Shown here: positions 1-8,595 of the stretch, in pieces
How the letters are laid out: every line of letters begins with the position of its first letter
How positions within the stretch are numbered: position 1 is the stretch's first letter
Assembly: GCA_016716185.1 (NCBI GenBank)
Contig: JADJWV010000001.1
Span: 248,001 to 312,000 of the forward strand
From: Saprospiraceae bacterium
Lineage (GTDB): Bacteria > Bacteroidota > Bacteroidia > Chitinophagales > Saprospiraceae
Reading direction: 5' to 3'
Length of the DNA: 64,000 nucleotides
Program-made: the position numbers and the translations under genes
Notes under the pieces: model-generated
Told to the model about the DNA's origin: nothing
Seen by the model: the letters and a program-made list of their open reading frames with translations, nothing else
Databases searched by the model: none

Positions 1-538
1 TCGTACAAACGGAGTTATCTGCTGAAAAAGCTGTGAGCTTATAAAAGCCAGGAAGGTATGGGCTTAAATTAAATTGTACGGGTTCTGATTCAAGATACCC
101 ATCCTCTAATAGCCTGCCAGTCTTCCTGTCGAATAGTTTAAAATTCCTTAAAGATTTTGCAACGGGTGCAGATTTAATGCGAATGATTTGTTTTTCGGTG
201 CCTGCAAATTCTGAAAGCTTAATAAAATCAGGAGGAAAAAAATTCTGCGCTTCCGGACCATTGCTGCCCTTGTTTTGAATACTTAGGGAAGTGACCCGGC
301 AGGGTCCGCTTCGGAGATCGCACTGCACAAAAAAATCTTCCGGACAAGGTACTGTATCAGACAGATACAACTTCATAGCGCTTCCTTTTCCATCATCCGG
401 TAAATTGTAATACCTCCGGGCTGTCATTTTCTCAGTCAATATGGGGTGTGCTTCTTCATTTTGAAATCCTTCTTGTAATTCAAACACACTCCCAGCGTAA
501 TGTTTGACGATGGCGTGCCTGAGATAAATCAATGGCAT
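1..538 (-). CDS. hypothetical protein, truncated by the window edge
   Basis: Translating the minus strand from an ATG at 538 gives 179 codons with no stop before base 1, so the gene continues outside the window. The start lies one base after the TAA of the upstream membrane-protein gene (540-542), so the two are probably co-transcribed. No signal peptide or membrane segment is visible at the N-terminus (MPLIYLRHAIVKHYAG). The visible part is rich in short beta-type segments, with two cysteines in VPCPEDFFVQC and one in GPCRV. I do not recognise a family. Its reality rests on the long open frame and the tight junction with its neighbour. Confidence 0.6.
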   Translation of the reverse strand, partial: MPLIYLRHAIVKHYAGSVFELQEGFQNEEAHPILTEKMTARRYYNLPDDGKGSAMKLYLSDTVPCPEDFFVQCDLRSGPCRVTSLSIQNKGSNGPEAQNFFPPDFIKLSEFAGTEKQIIRIKSAPVAKSLRNFKLFDRKTGRLLEDGYLESEPVQFNLSPYLPGFYKLTAFSADNSVCT

Positions 539-539
539 C

Positions 540-917
540 TTAATATTTAAACAAGGCAATGACCGTTAAAACAAAGAGAACGATCAGCAAAAGTATAATC
601 CCTACCATATAAGAAGATCCGACCCCCGGACCCTGCTCGGTATAAGCATTTAATCCCTTTTCAATTACAAAATGGCAGCCAAGAACTCCGGCTATAATCA
701 GTCGGATCAGGAGGAAGCGCTTCGGAACAAATTCAAGATAATACAATCCAAAACTCAATGGAAGAATGATCAGGGGTACAAATACGCTGATCTTTATCCA
801 AAATGCATCCATATATTTCACCGGCGAATGACTTGCCTGTATTAAAACAACTACCAATAAATACATCAGCAACCAATACAATTCCGGACCAACCAGCCAT
901 TGTGCCATTCTATTCAT
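540..917 (-). CDS. small multi-pass membrane protein
   Basis: A 125-aa protein with about four hydrophobic segments: roughly residues 12-28, 42-60, 68-84 and 103-123. The N-terminus MNRMAQWLVGPELYW has no cleavable signal pattern, so this is likely an inner-membrane protein of unknown function. It is followed after one base by the partial gene at 1-538, suggesting a two-gene operon. No catalytic motif is visible. Confidence 0.6.
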   Translation of the reverse strand: MNRMAQWLVGPELYWLLMYLLVVVLIQASHSPVKYMDAFWIKISVFVPLIILPLSFGLYYLEFVPKRFLLIRLIIAGVLGCHFVIEKGLNAYTEQGPGVGSSYMVGIILLLIVLFVLTVIALFKY

Positions 918-984
918 ACAGATTTCTTTAACTTGAAATTATAACATTGACCATAGAGCCATGATCCTATTTCCTTTTCTAAAT

Positions 985-1005
985 AAGGGCACTTCTAAAA
1001 ATCCC
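985..1005 (+). repeat. IS-end-like 21-mer, first copy
   Basis: The 19-base core GGGCACTTCTAAAAATCCC recurs exactly at 29574-29592, in both cases preceded by AA. It resembles the terminal repeat of the IS5-family element in this window (GGGGACTTCTA...). It is probably a solitary end or remnant of a related IS. The remaining intergenic DNA (918-1214) is AT-rich and shows no gene. Confidence 0.4.
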
Positions 1006-1214
1006 TGCTACTTCGTTGTAAAAATTTTCTAAACGCCTCTCCCGCCTTGCGGGATATGCAGTAAACTCTGAGTTTAAAAAATTCACACGCCTCGTCTGAG
1101 AGGTTTTTTATAAGTCCCCATAATTCAAAATCATCAATTTCATCTGCAATTTAGTCAATTCCGTAAACTTCAATATATTGCAGTAAATTTATTTATTATT
1201 TCAATTCTTTCTTT

Positions 1215-1526
1215 GTGATAAATCAGGAAATGTTTTTCAAAATAGGTATACTTGCTGATATCCTGTTGATCATGCTTTCTGTTTCCGGAATGTATTTCAG
1301 TAAAGACAGCATGGATGGATATTCTCAGATGGGAAAAATTTTTGTCTGGCTAATTCCGCTGGCTATCTCCATCCTTATTTTGCTTGCTTTATTTCTGAAA
1401 AGCAAGGATAAATTGATGCTTGCCAATATTTTACTTTGGATTCCGGCTACCCCTTTTGTCATCGGACTTTTGATCACTGCCTTTTTGGCTCTGGTTTTTA
1501 ATCTTTTTGGCAAGTCAACCCATTGA
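1215..1526 (+). CDS. small membrane protein
   Basis: A 103-aa protein with three hydrophobic segments (about residues 8-27, 42-61 and 68-97) separated by short polar loops. The frame opens with GTG at 1215; an in-frame ATG at 1230 (MFFKIGILADILL) is a plausible alternative start. The next gene begins 33 bases downstream on the same strand and also encodes a membrane protein, followed by a lipoprotein gene, so 1215-3226 looks like one transcription unit. Function unknown. Confidence 0.55.
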   Translation: MINQEMFFKIGILADILLIMLSVSGMYFSKDSMDGYSQMGKIFVWLIPLAISILILLALFLKSKDKLMLANILLWIPATPFVIGLLITAFLALVFNLFGKSTH

Positions 1527-1559
1527 ATACTTTTTCCAACTATTCTTTAATAAAAACCT

Positions 1560-2639
1560 ATGATATTTTTTGTTTACTTACTGTGCCTGATCATAACCGT
1601 TTTACAAATATGGAATACTCTACAATTCAAACCCATGGCAGGAGATCGTGCAGTGGGACAAGCCTGGGTCATGATTTTCCTGGCTTTAATTTTTACATTG
1701 TGTACGGCATTGTTATTTTTTTTAATGGCGAGAAAAGATTGTTTTATCTGGTTTCGCGAAAATATCAATTTTGGAAAGTTTTTTATTCCGCTATTTTGCC
1801 TTTGTTACATCATTGCCGTGTTCTTTAGCTCCGTGTTTAAAACTGAGTGGCATAGCGACAGCACTTTTCCTTATTTGCTCAGATTTCTCTCCTTAGGACA
1901 TTTTTATATTTGGATCCCCTTGGGTGTCATGCTTCCCTTTTATTTTCTCATTCGCGATGGAGGAGTTCAGGCCATGGCCTTAACTTATGTAAAATATCCA
2001 CTTCTGCTCGGGATCCTATTTTCGGGTTTGTATTCCGGACTTACGCTGTACGGTTGGCTTGCCGAGAAGATTAGTCTGTCTCAAACAAAAGCTAAAAATG
2101 AAAAAGAAGTCATTGACAAATTTCACCTACAGAATCTAGAAAAAATTGCAAAATTTGATCCCGGTGAAAATATATACGGTCTTCTAAGTTATTCTTTTCC
2201 CGGAAGACCCCGGGATATCAGGGAGGCCGCCTTGAATAAAATTAAAGAAAGACCCCAATGGGAAGAGCAAATTCTCGACGTCCTGAAAGACCGTAATAAT
2301 TATCCTGAAAGTTATTATTATTTGAGCGGAAATGATTTAAATCACCCGGAAATCTTTAAAGATCATATTCGTCAAAGTATCGTTTTCTTATCCGTTGATG
2401 TCGGAGAGTTTTTAAAAGAAACAAATAATTACCAGGATTGGATACTCGACCATTATCATATACCGCACATGCTTGATGCGTTGGAGTTTCACTATAAAAC
2501 AGAACAATCTTATTTCGCTGAAAATGTTTTGAAACTGAAGAATGCAATCGTGCTCAATACACCTGATGAAGCTAAAAAGATTCGGTTTAATGCATTGATA
2601 TCCATAGAACAGTGGTTAAAAAAACACAAGCCAAAATGA
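1560..2639 (+). CDS. membrane protein with soluble C-terminal half
   Basis: A 359-aa protein. Residues 1-175 hold about five membrane helices (near 1-20, 37-56, 73-93, 112-130 and 142-166). Residues 180-359 are polar and predicted helical, with repeated charged segments but no recognised enzyme motif. The TGA stop at 2637-2639 overlaps the ATG of the lipoprotein gene (ATGA), which implies translational coupling. The C-terminal part could act as a cytoplasmic interaction domain, but that is only inference. Confidence 0.65.
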   Translation: MIFFVYLLCLIITVLQIWNTLQFKPMAGDRAVGQAWVMIFLALIFTLCTALLFFLMARKDCFIWFRENINFGKFFIPLFCLCYIIAVFFSSVFKTEWHSDSTFPYLLRFLSLGHFYIWIPLGVMLPFYFLIRDGGVQAMALTYVKYPLLLGILFSGLYSGLTLYGWLAEKISLSQTKAKNEKEVIDKFHLQNLEKIAKFDPGENIYGLLSYSFPGRPRDIREAALNKIKERPQWEEQILDVLKDRNNYPESYYYLSGNDLNHPEIFKDHIRQSIVFLSVDVGEFLKETNNYQDWILDHYHIPHMLDALEFHYKTEQSYFAENVLKLKNAIVLNTPDEAKKIRFNALISIEQWLKKHKPK

Positions 2640-3226
2640 AAACAATTCATGTTCCTTTTGTAATTCAATATTCGCTTTACCTTATTTTGATTTCTACTTC
2701 CTTCTCTTGTAAACATGGTAAACCTGTTACGCAAACGGACGTGACCAGGAGCAGGGATAGCTTAGAAATGTCAAATACCATCCATCAGTTTTACAAATGG
2801 TATCACGGTATCATTTCAGACACCATCCAGGATTTTAATTTTGTTGATGATTCAGGCGATCGTTATAAATTGAAGAGAGAACTTCTGAAAATTTATTTGG
2901 ACAAATTGAATTCAAGTGGACATTTAAGCAACTCATTCATTGCAAGAGAAGAAGCTTTCTATTTGGAATGTGAAAAATTATGGCAAGACGAAATTGTAGG
3001 TGAAGTCCCATCCTGTATGGATGGAGATCATTTCTTTTGTGCTCAGGAATGGGACATGGATTTTTGGACCAACTCCCCAATTGTACTGGATGTTTTGGAC
3101 TCCGATTCTGCACAGGTCCGTATGGTTGGAAAATCTTTTGGACTTGAGCTAGAGCGCAAATTTAAACTTGTCCGTGAAGTTGGAATCTGGAAGTTGGATT
3201 TTATTGAATGCGATATGGGATTCTGA
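2636..3226 (+). CDS. putative lipoprotein, DUF3828-like
   Basis: The ATG at 2636 overlaps the upstream stop codon and gives a signal peptide ending in the lipobox-like STSFSC, so the mature protein would begin at a lipidated cysteine near residue 25. A GTG upstream at 2612 would add eight charged residues and spoil the signal peptide, so I chose 2636. The 196-aa product has the pattern of small periplasmic or outer-membrane proteins of the DUF3828 type: an N-terminal FYKWYHG helix, a middle acidic section with two cysteines, and a C-terminal beta section ending WKLDFIEC. The family match is tentative. It converges with the gene at 3228. Confidence 0.6.
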   Translation: MKTIHVPFVIQYSLYLILISTSFSCKHGKPVTQTDVTRSRDSLEMSNTIHQFYKWYHGIISDTIQDFNFVDDSGDRYKLKRELLKIYLDKLNSSGHLSNSFIAREEAFYLECEKLWQDEIVGEVPSCMDGDHFFCAQEWDMDFWTNSPIVLDVLDSDSAQVRMVGKSFGLELERKFKLVREVGIWKLDFIECDMGF

Positions 3227-3227
3227 T

Positions 3228-4076
3228 TCAGGAATCGTAAAACATAATTGAATCATCATTAATTTCGAATCGCCACGATGGAGCTTTCTCTTTCCGCATA
3301 GTAGATGCAATGAACAAAAGGATTTCTCTTCTTTTCCGAATAGGAATTTTTGTCAAACTCTCCCATTTAGCAGTTGGCGGAATATCAATAATTAAATGAA
3401 CCGATGATCCGCCCATCTCATAATAAAAAGGGAGACGAATACCGTCATCTAAATAAATAATCGTTCCGCTTCTTCCTTGTTCATTATATTCTAGCTTTGG
3501 TAAATCAGGTTTTCCAAATAAAGCTTGCCTGAAATTTTCCAAAATACTGAAATTTGCCTGATTGCGTATTTCCGCTTCTTCCGGTGATAAATCATTTGAA
3601 ACCGAAATGGAACTCCTGTCAAAATGTTCAGCGCTGTTTTTTCTTTGGGCGTTTTGTTGTTCGCGAATTAAATACTCTTTTATATTTAATTCATTAATGA
3701 TTCCTGAATCATATGGAGTAAAATTTTTAGTTTCATCGGAATGTTCCAATTTTGTAAAAATTAATTGGTGAAACCAACCTTCATGGTGATGGAATTCCAG
3801 GGTATAATTTCCAGGTTGCCAACCTATGGTATCCCACAGGGTCTGAACATTGCCATTTAAAATATTTTCAACTTTACCCTGATTGACAATCTTGTCTTGA
3901 AACAAGAGAACAAAATCGGAATACCCTGTATAACCTGGTTCAGGCAACCAAATGACTAATTGTTGGGATCCCGGATATCTTACAAATTTTACAGAGATAA
4001 AGTTCTGAAGAGGAGCGCCATTTCCTTCATTCCTTATTGCACTGAATGTAATGATTCCTTCGTGTATGTCTGCCAT
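3228..4076 (-). CDS. hypothetical cytoplasmic protein
   Basis: A 282-aa protein without signal peptide or membrane helix. Residues 1-115 look like a beta-rich domain (VKFVRYPGSQQLVIWLP, then LEFHHHEGWFHQLIF). Residues 130-180 are charged and probably a helical linker, and residues 185-282 form a second alpha/beta section. No known motif is seen. The gene converges on the lipoprotein gene with one base between stop codons. Its general style (beta sandwich describing a value, no export) resembles the partial protein at the left edge, but I see no clear alignment. Confidence 0.6.
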   Translation of the reverse strand: MADIHEGIITFSAIRNEGNGAPLQNFISVKFVRYPGSQQLVIWLPEPGYTGYSDFVLLFQDKIVNQGKVENILNGNVQTLWDTIGWQPGNYTLEFHHHEGWFHQLIFTKLEHSDETKNFTPYDSGIINELNIKEYLIREQQNAQRKNSAEHFDRSSISVSNDLSPEEAEIRNQANFSILENFRQALFGKPDLPKLEYNEQGRSGTIIYLDDGIRLPFYYEMGGSSVHLIIDIPPTAKWESLTKIPIRKRREILLFIASTMRKEKAPSWRFEINDDSIMFYDS

Positions 4077-4340
4077 TATTGAATCTTATGAATTTATTGG
4101 ACCAAAAATAAAGTTCCAATAAAATTTCTTTTATCCTGCAGTTCAAAAATAAGTTTTAAAATTTATATCGGGAGGGTAAAAGCAAATGGAGATTCTGAAT
4201 TGGAATTCTAATTTCTCTAATACTTCTAAAAGGTAGCCGCAGACACTTCATTACAAACATCTTAGGGATTTGTCAAAAATAGCAATTTATTAAATAAACC
4301 TATCTTTTCAATTGTCCAATCCCCATTTCAGAAATAAAAA

Positions 4341-4385
4341 AGCTGAAGTTGATTTACTAACGATTGTTAGATATCTACTTCAGCC
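4341..4385 (-). terminator. rho-independent terminator with inner palindrome
   Basis: The arms GCTGAAGT (4342-4349) and ACTTCAGC (4377-4384) pair perfectly. On the minus strand the hairpin is followed by six T residues, placing a terminator about 35 bases after the stop of the gene at 4419-5312. Inside the loop lies a smaller palindrome, ACTAAC GATT GTTAG (4356-4370), a member of the dispersed palindrome family described in the findings. I see nothing else in 4077-4340. Confidence 0.7.
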
Positions 4386-4418
4386 TTTTAATGCCGGAGA
4401 AATGGCACATTTAATTTA

Positions 4419-5312
4419 TTATCTTTTCTTGACCCGGGTGGTTGTTTTTGTAGTTTTAACTTTGGTGTTGCCTCTCGGCCCCGTAACGGCTTTTGTGGTT
4501 TTGGTCCGGGTGACCCGGTATTTGCCGACGTTTGCGGAATGCCTGGTCCTAACGGTAACTGAAGAACTGCGGAATGGAGTGTATACCCTGTGAGCATGAA
4601 CTACGCGGTGTGTGTGTACTACCGGATAATGCCTGTGATAGCGGTGATGGAATGGATGCCATACATGCCAGCTAAAGGGTCTCCAGGGTCTCCACCAGCC
4701 AGGATAATGTCTCCACCTCCAGGGCGAAACCCAGGGTCTATAGCCCGGCGCATACACAAACCTCACACAAGGCCAGGGCCAAACATTTATGACAATCGCC
4801 ATATTATCATCCATATCGTAAAACGGATTTGGTCCACCGCCTTTCATCTCCTCCCCACCTTCTTTTTCGGGAGAAGCAACTTCATCCTGTGGTTCCAGTA
4901 TGATTTGTTCACCGTAGATATCTTCATCTCCTACAATCTGCAGAACTGCAGACTCAGCACCATTTTTTTCAAGTTCTATGACAGCAATATCCTGATTCTC
5001 ATTTTCTGAAACCGGCACCTGTAATATGAAAATGTGAACATCATTTTCAACTTTACTGACGACCTTTACATAATCAATTTCACCATCCGAATTCAGGTCG
5101 AGATTATTGACTTTGTTGTCTTCGGAATTGATGCGTTTTTCGAAATCCTCAGGAGAACTCGATTGCTTGAACATTTCCAATGCAGCCTGTAAACTGAAGT
5201 GATCCCCGGGAAGTCCGGTCGAATCTGTTGCGGCTGTTTGGGAAAATGCAAAGAATGAGCAGGATAATAAAACGATCATCCAGCATGATTTTAATCCATA
5301 TATGTTTTTCAT
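4419..5312 (-). CDS. secreted protein with EF-hand-like loop and W/H/P-rich region
   Basis: A 297-aa protein with a clear signal peptide (MKNIYGLKSCWMIVLLSC, cleavage near SFFAFSQ). Residues 40-135 are acidic and contain an EF-hand or dockerin-like calcium loop, DLNSDGEIDYVKV. Residues about 175-240 are extraordinarily rich in Trp, Pro, His and Arg (for example WVSPWRWRHYPGWWRPWRP). The C-terminus is strongly basic with repeated TKTTK. This acidic, aromatic/His, basic layout suggests an envelope or periplasmic protein that binds metal or polyanions, but function is unknown. It is monocistronic and ends at the terminator at 4341-4385. Confidence 0.65.
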   Translation of the reverse strand: MKNIYGLKSCWMIVLLSCSFFAFSQTAATDSTGLPGDHFSLQAALEMFKQSSSPEDFEKRINSEDNKVNNLDLNSDGEIDYVKVVSKVENDVHIFILQVPVSENENQDIAVIELEKNGAESAVLQIVGDEDIYGEQIILEPQDEVASPEKEGGEEMKGGGPNPFYDMDDNMAIVINVWPWPCVRFVYAPGYRPWVSPWRWRHYPGWWRPWRPFSWHVWHPFHHRYHRHYPVVHTHRVVHAHRVYTPFRSSSVTVRTRHSANVGKYRVTRTKTTKAVTGPRGNTKVKTTKTTTRVKKR

Positions 5313-5574
5313 CTTTCTGATTTTAATCTGTAGATTCCAAAAATACGATAAAGTTTAATTACAACGCTTTGAATTTTATTTTAAACGGCTTTTTAATAAA
5401 ATCTCTTCATTTTATTAACAACAGGAGGAATTGTTCACATTTCGAAAATATTCTATATGTCTGAAGAGTTTTTCCGGGAGTCAATTCTGGTATATGTTCA
5501 TTTTAGTAATTAAGAAGAAGGGCCCATGAAATTTTTTAATCCATTTTAAGAAAAATCTCGACATTTAATTTTTT

Positions 5575-5597
5575 AATTACCCGGCCCATGGGTAATT
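5575..5597 (+). other. perfect hairpin in a long intergenic region
   Basis: AATTACCC and GGGTAATT form an 8-bp stem around a 7-base loop (GGCCCAT). It sits in the 5313-5673 region between the divergent secreted protein and gcvP, about 75 bases upstream of the gcvP promoter. It could be an operator or part of a leader on the other strand. The rest of this region is AT-rich without genes. Confidence 0.35.
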
Positions 5598-5673
5598 ATT
5601 TCAAAACTGAAAAGCCTGTTAATGCTTCGGATTTAAGTAGGTTTAGTCTTTACAATAAATACAATCCGCATTA

Positions 5674-5706
5674 TTTGGCAATGAATGATTTCATGTCCTA
5701 TTTTTG
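5674..5706 (+). promoter_or_regulatory. Bacteroidota-type promoter of gcvP
   Basis: TTTG (5674-5677), 21 bases, then TATTTTTG (5699-5706), an exact fit to TAnnTTTG with the usual spacing. Transcription would begin around 5710-5715, about 10-15 bases before the gcvP ATG at 5725. This also argues against a TTG start at 5704, which would lie inside the promoter. Confidence 0.6.
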
Positions 5707-5724
5707 CAGCCTAATTTAAAAAAA

Positions 5725-8595
5725 ATGCAGCTTTTTCCTCGTTACGATCAATTTCAAGCCCGGCATATTGGAACTATAGGTCCCGATGTGGCAACCATGT
5801 TGAAAACATTAGGTGTACAAAGTCTCGACGAACTCATCCAGCAAACCGTTCCAGACAGCATACGATTAAGAGACGGGCTCCGGGTGCCCGAAGCGCTTTC
5901 AGAATACGATTACCTGTCGATGTTGGCTGAAATTGCTGCAAAAAACAAGTTGTTTAAGAATTATCTGGGTCAGGGTTACAGTGGAACGGTTACTCCAAAT
6001 GTGATCCTTCGCAACGTATTTCAAAATCCAGGTTGGTATACGCAATATACTCCCTACCAGGCTGAGATCGCACAGGGACGATTGGAGGCTTTATTGAATT
6101 TTCAAACCATGGTAGCTGATCTTACCGGACTGCCTATTGCTAATGCATCGTTATTGGACGAAGGCACTGCTGCTGCAGAGGCTATGTTGATGTTTTACCA
6201 CCAGAAAGCCAGGAAAACCAAAGAAGAATCTCCAGATGTATTTTTTGTAGATCGCCATGTTTTTGCACAAACGCTTGCCGTATTGAATTCAAGAGCCTGG
6301 CCTGCAGGAATCAGGATCGTAATAGGCGACACCCAAACAGACCCCATTCCAGACCGGTGTTTCGGTATTTTGATCCAATACCCGGACTGCTCCGGAAAGA
6401 TCGTCAATCCGGAGTCCCTTATTAAAAAGGCACACGAAAAAGATTGCCTCGTTGCTATGGCAACCGATCTGATGGCTCTCTGCCTTTTAAAGAGCCCGGG
6501 AGAATTGGACGCCGATGTGGCATTTGGAAACAGTCAGCGCTTTGGTGTTCCCATGGGTTTTGGAGGACCCCATGCAGCATTTTTTGCAACCAAGGAGGAT
6601 TTTAAACGGAATATTCCGGGAAGAATTATTGGTGTTTCCATCGATGAAAAAGGAAATAAAGCACTTCGCATGGCATTGCAAACCCGGGAGCAACATATCC
6701 GCCGTGAAAAAGCGACTTCAAACATATGTACCGCCCAGGCATTGTTGGCGATTATGGCTTCGATGTATGGCGTATACCATGGCCCCATAGGATTGAAAGC
6801 AATTGCCAGAAGGATACACGACATGACCAGCGCCGTTGCACAAGCTTTGAAAACCCTGGGTTATGAACTGGAATCCGAAACATTTTTTGATACCATAGCG
6901 GTACGCGCTGATCAGGCTCAGATGGAATCGATCCGCCAAAAAGCCTTACATACAGAGATCAATTTGTGGTACACCGATTCGCATATTTTGATCAGCTTTG
7001 ATGAAAGCCATGGGGAGGCAGACTTACAATCGTTAGTTTCTGTATTTTCTTCAAATGCTTCCGTAGAGATTTCAGGATCTCCAATCCCCTGTTTACCTTC
7101 TGATTTGTTGAGGAGTTCCGACTATATGACGCATCCGGTTTTTAACCGCTACCACACGGAAAGTGCGATGATGCGTTACATCAAGAGTCTTGAAAACAAA
7201 GATCTTTCTCTGGTTCATTCGATGATCTCTCTGGGTTCCTGTACCATGAAACTCAATGCGGCAACCGAACTCATTCCGGTCAGCTGGCCCGAATTTTCAA
7301 ACATCCATCCTTTTGTCCCGGGCAACCAGGTTGAAGGCTATCTTCAAATGATTGACGAACTCGAAAATTACTTATGCGCTGTGACCGGCTTCACAGCATG
7401 TTCATTGCAACCTAATTCGGGTGCACAGGGAGAATTTGCCGGATTGCTGGCCATCCGCGCATACCATGAATCCCGGAATGACCATCACCGAAACATCGCG
7501 TTAATCCCTGCCTCCGCTCACGGAACCAATCCTGCCAGTGCAGTCGTGGCCGGATATGAAGTCGTGGTCACGCCATGTGATGACCAGGGAAATATCATCG
7601 TTTCCGAACTGAAGTCAAAAGCCGAACAATACAAGGATCGGCTGGCTTGCCTGATGGTCACCTATCCATCCACGCATGGTGTATTTGAAACTTCTATACG
7701 CGAGATTTGTCAGATCATCCACGACAACGGAGGGATGGTTTATATGGATGGAGCAAATATGAACGCGCAAGTCGGACTGACCAGCCCTGCAGCTATTGGT
7801 GCGGATGTCTGTCACCTGAATCTCCATAAAACTTTTGCGATCCCTCACGGTGGAGGAGGTCCGGGTATGGGCCCCATTTGTGTAAACGATCGGCTGAAGC
7901 CGTTTCTCCCCACCCATCCTTACCAATACAAAAACCCGGGTTCTGAATCTGTTCCCGCTGTCTCTGCTTCAACTTATGGCAGCGCCAGCATCCTCTTGAT
8001 TTCGTATGCATACATACGCTTGTTAGGTCCGGATGGATTGAAAAAATCGACGGAACATGCCATCCTGAATGCAAATTACATAGCTGCACGATTGAGTAAA
8101 CATTATAAAGTCCTCTACACCGGAGAAATGGGCCGTGTGGCTCACGAACTGATTCTCGACCTTCGTCCTTTTAAGGATGCGGGCGTGAGCGCCGAAGATG
8201 TTGCCAAACGCCTCATGGATTATGGATTTCATGCGCCTACCTTATCTTTTCCGGTAGCAGGAACAATCATGATTGAACCCACAGAATCTGAAAACCTGGA
8301 AGAACTCGATCGCTTTTGCGATGCGCTGTTGAACATTTTCAACGAAATTATGGAAGTTGAAAGAGGCGAATATCCAAAAGACAATAACGTCTTGTGTAAT
8401 GCTCCACATACCGCAGCGATCATCACCTCGGATCATTACGATCTGCCTTATTCCCGCGAAAAAGCCGCTTATCCATTGGCTTATTTGAAACTACAAAATA
8501 AATTCTGGCCCAGTGTAAGCCGGGTAAATAACGCCCATGGAGACAGAAACCTGATTTGTACTTGTCCACCGATGGAATCTTATATGAACTCCTGA
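5725..8595 (+). CDS. gcvP: glycine dehydrogenase (decarboxylating), P protein
   Basis: A 956-aa full-length glycine cleavage system P protein, which decarboxylates glycine using pyridoxal phosphate and passes the aminomethyl group to the lipoyl H protein. The N-terminus (RHIGTIGPDVATMLKTLG) is typical, as are LGQGYSGTVTPNVILRNVFQNPGWYTQYTPYQ-type sections, the second-half SLGSCTMKLNAATELIP, and the PLP-lysine motif NLHKTFAIPHGGGGPG around residue 702. The usual glycine-rich loop and the C-terminal domain are complete. The start is ATG 5725, because the promoter overlaps the earlier TTG. The other gcv genes (gcvT, gcvH) are not adjacent, as is common in Bacteroidota. The stop overlaps the next start by one base (TGATG), linking it to rfaD. 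Confidence 0.97.
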   Translation: MQLFPRYDQFQARHIGTIGPDVATMLKTLGVQSLDELIQQTVPDSIRLRDGLRVPEALSEYDYLSMLAEIAAKNKLFKNYLGQGYSGTVTPNVILRNVFQNPGWYTQYTPYQAEIAQGRLEALLNFQTMVADLTGLPIANASLLDEGTAAAEAMLMFYHQKARKTKEESPDVFFVDRHVFAQTLAVLNSRAWPAGIRIVIGDTQTDPIPDRCFGILIQYPDCSGKIVNPESLIKKAHEKDCLVAMATDLMALCLLKSPGELDADVAFGNSQRFGVPMGFGGPHAAFFATKEDFKRNIPGRIIGVSIDEKGNKALRMALQTREQHIRREKATSNICTAQALLAIMASMYGVYHGPIGLKAIARRIHDMTSAVAQALKTLGYELESETFFDTIAVRADQAQMESIRQKALHTEINLWYTDSHILISFDESHGEADLQSLVSVFSSNASVEISGSPIPCLPSDLLRSSDYMTHPVFNRYHTESAMMRYIKSLENKDLSLVHSMISLGSCTMKLNAATELIPVSWPEFSNIHPFVPGNQVEGYLQMIDELENYLCAVTGFTACSLQPNSGAQGEFAGLLAIRAYHESRNDHHRNIALIPASAHGTNPASAVVAGYEVVVTPCDDQGNIIVSELKSKAEQYKDRLACLMVTYPSTHGVFETSIREICQIIHDNGGMVYMDGANMNAQVGLTSPAAIGADVCHLNLHKTFAIPHGGGGPGMGPICVNDRLKPFLPTHPYQYKNPGSESVPAVSASTYGSASILLISYAYIRLLGPDGLKKSTEHAILNANYIAARLSKHYKVLYTGEMGRVAHELILDLRPFKDAGVSAEDVAKRLMDYGFHAPTLSFPVAGTIMIEPTESENLEELDRFCDALLNIFNEIMEVERGEYPKDNNVLCNAPHTAAIITSDHYDLPYSREKAAYPLAYLKLQNKFWPSVSRVNNAHGDRNLICTCPPMESYMNS

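Noticed and set aside
4590..5009. 139-aa plus-strand frame
   Set aside because: Antisense shadow of the Trp/His-rich secreted protein, whose signal peptide and domain pattern are clear.
5704..5724. TTG start for gcvP
   Set aside because: The codon lies within the TAnnTTTG promoter box; ATG 5725 fits the family N-terminus.
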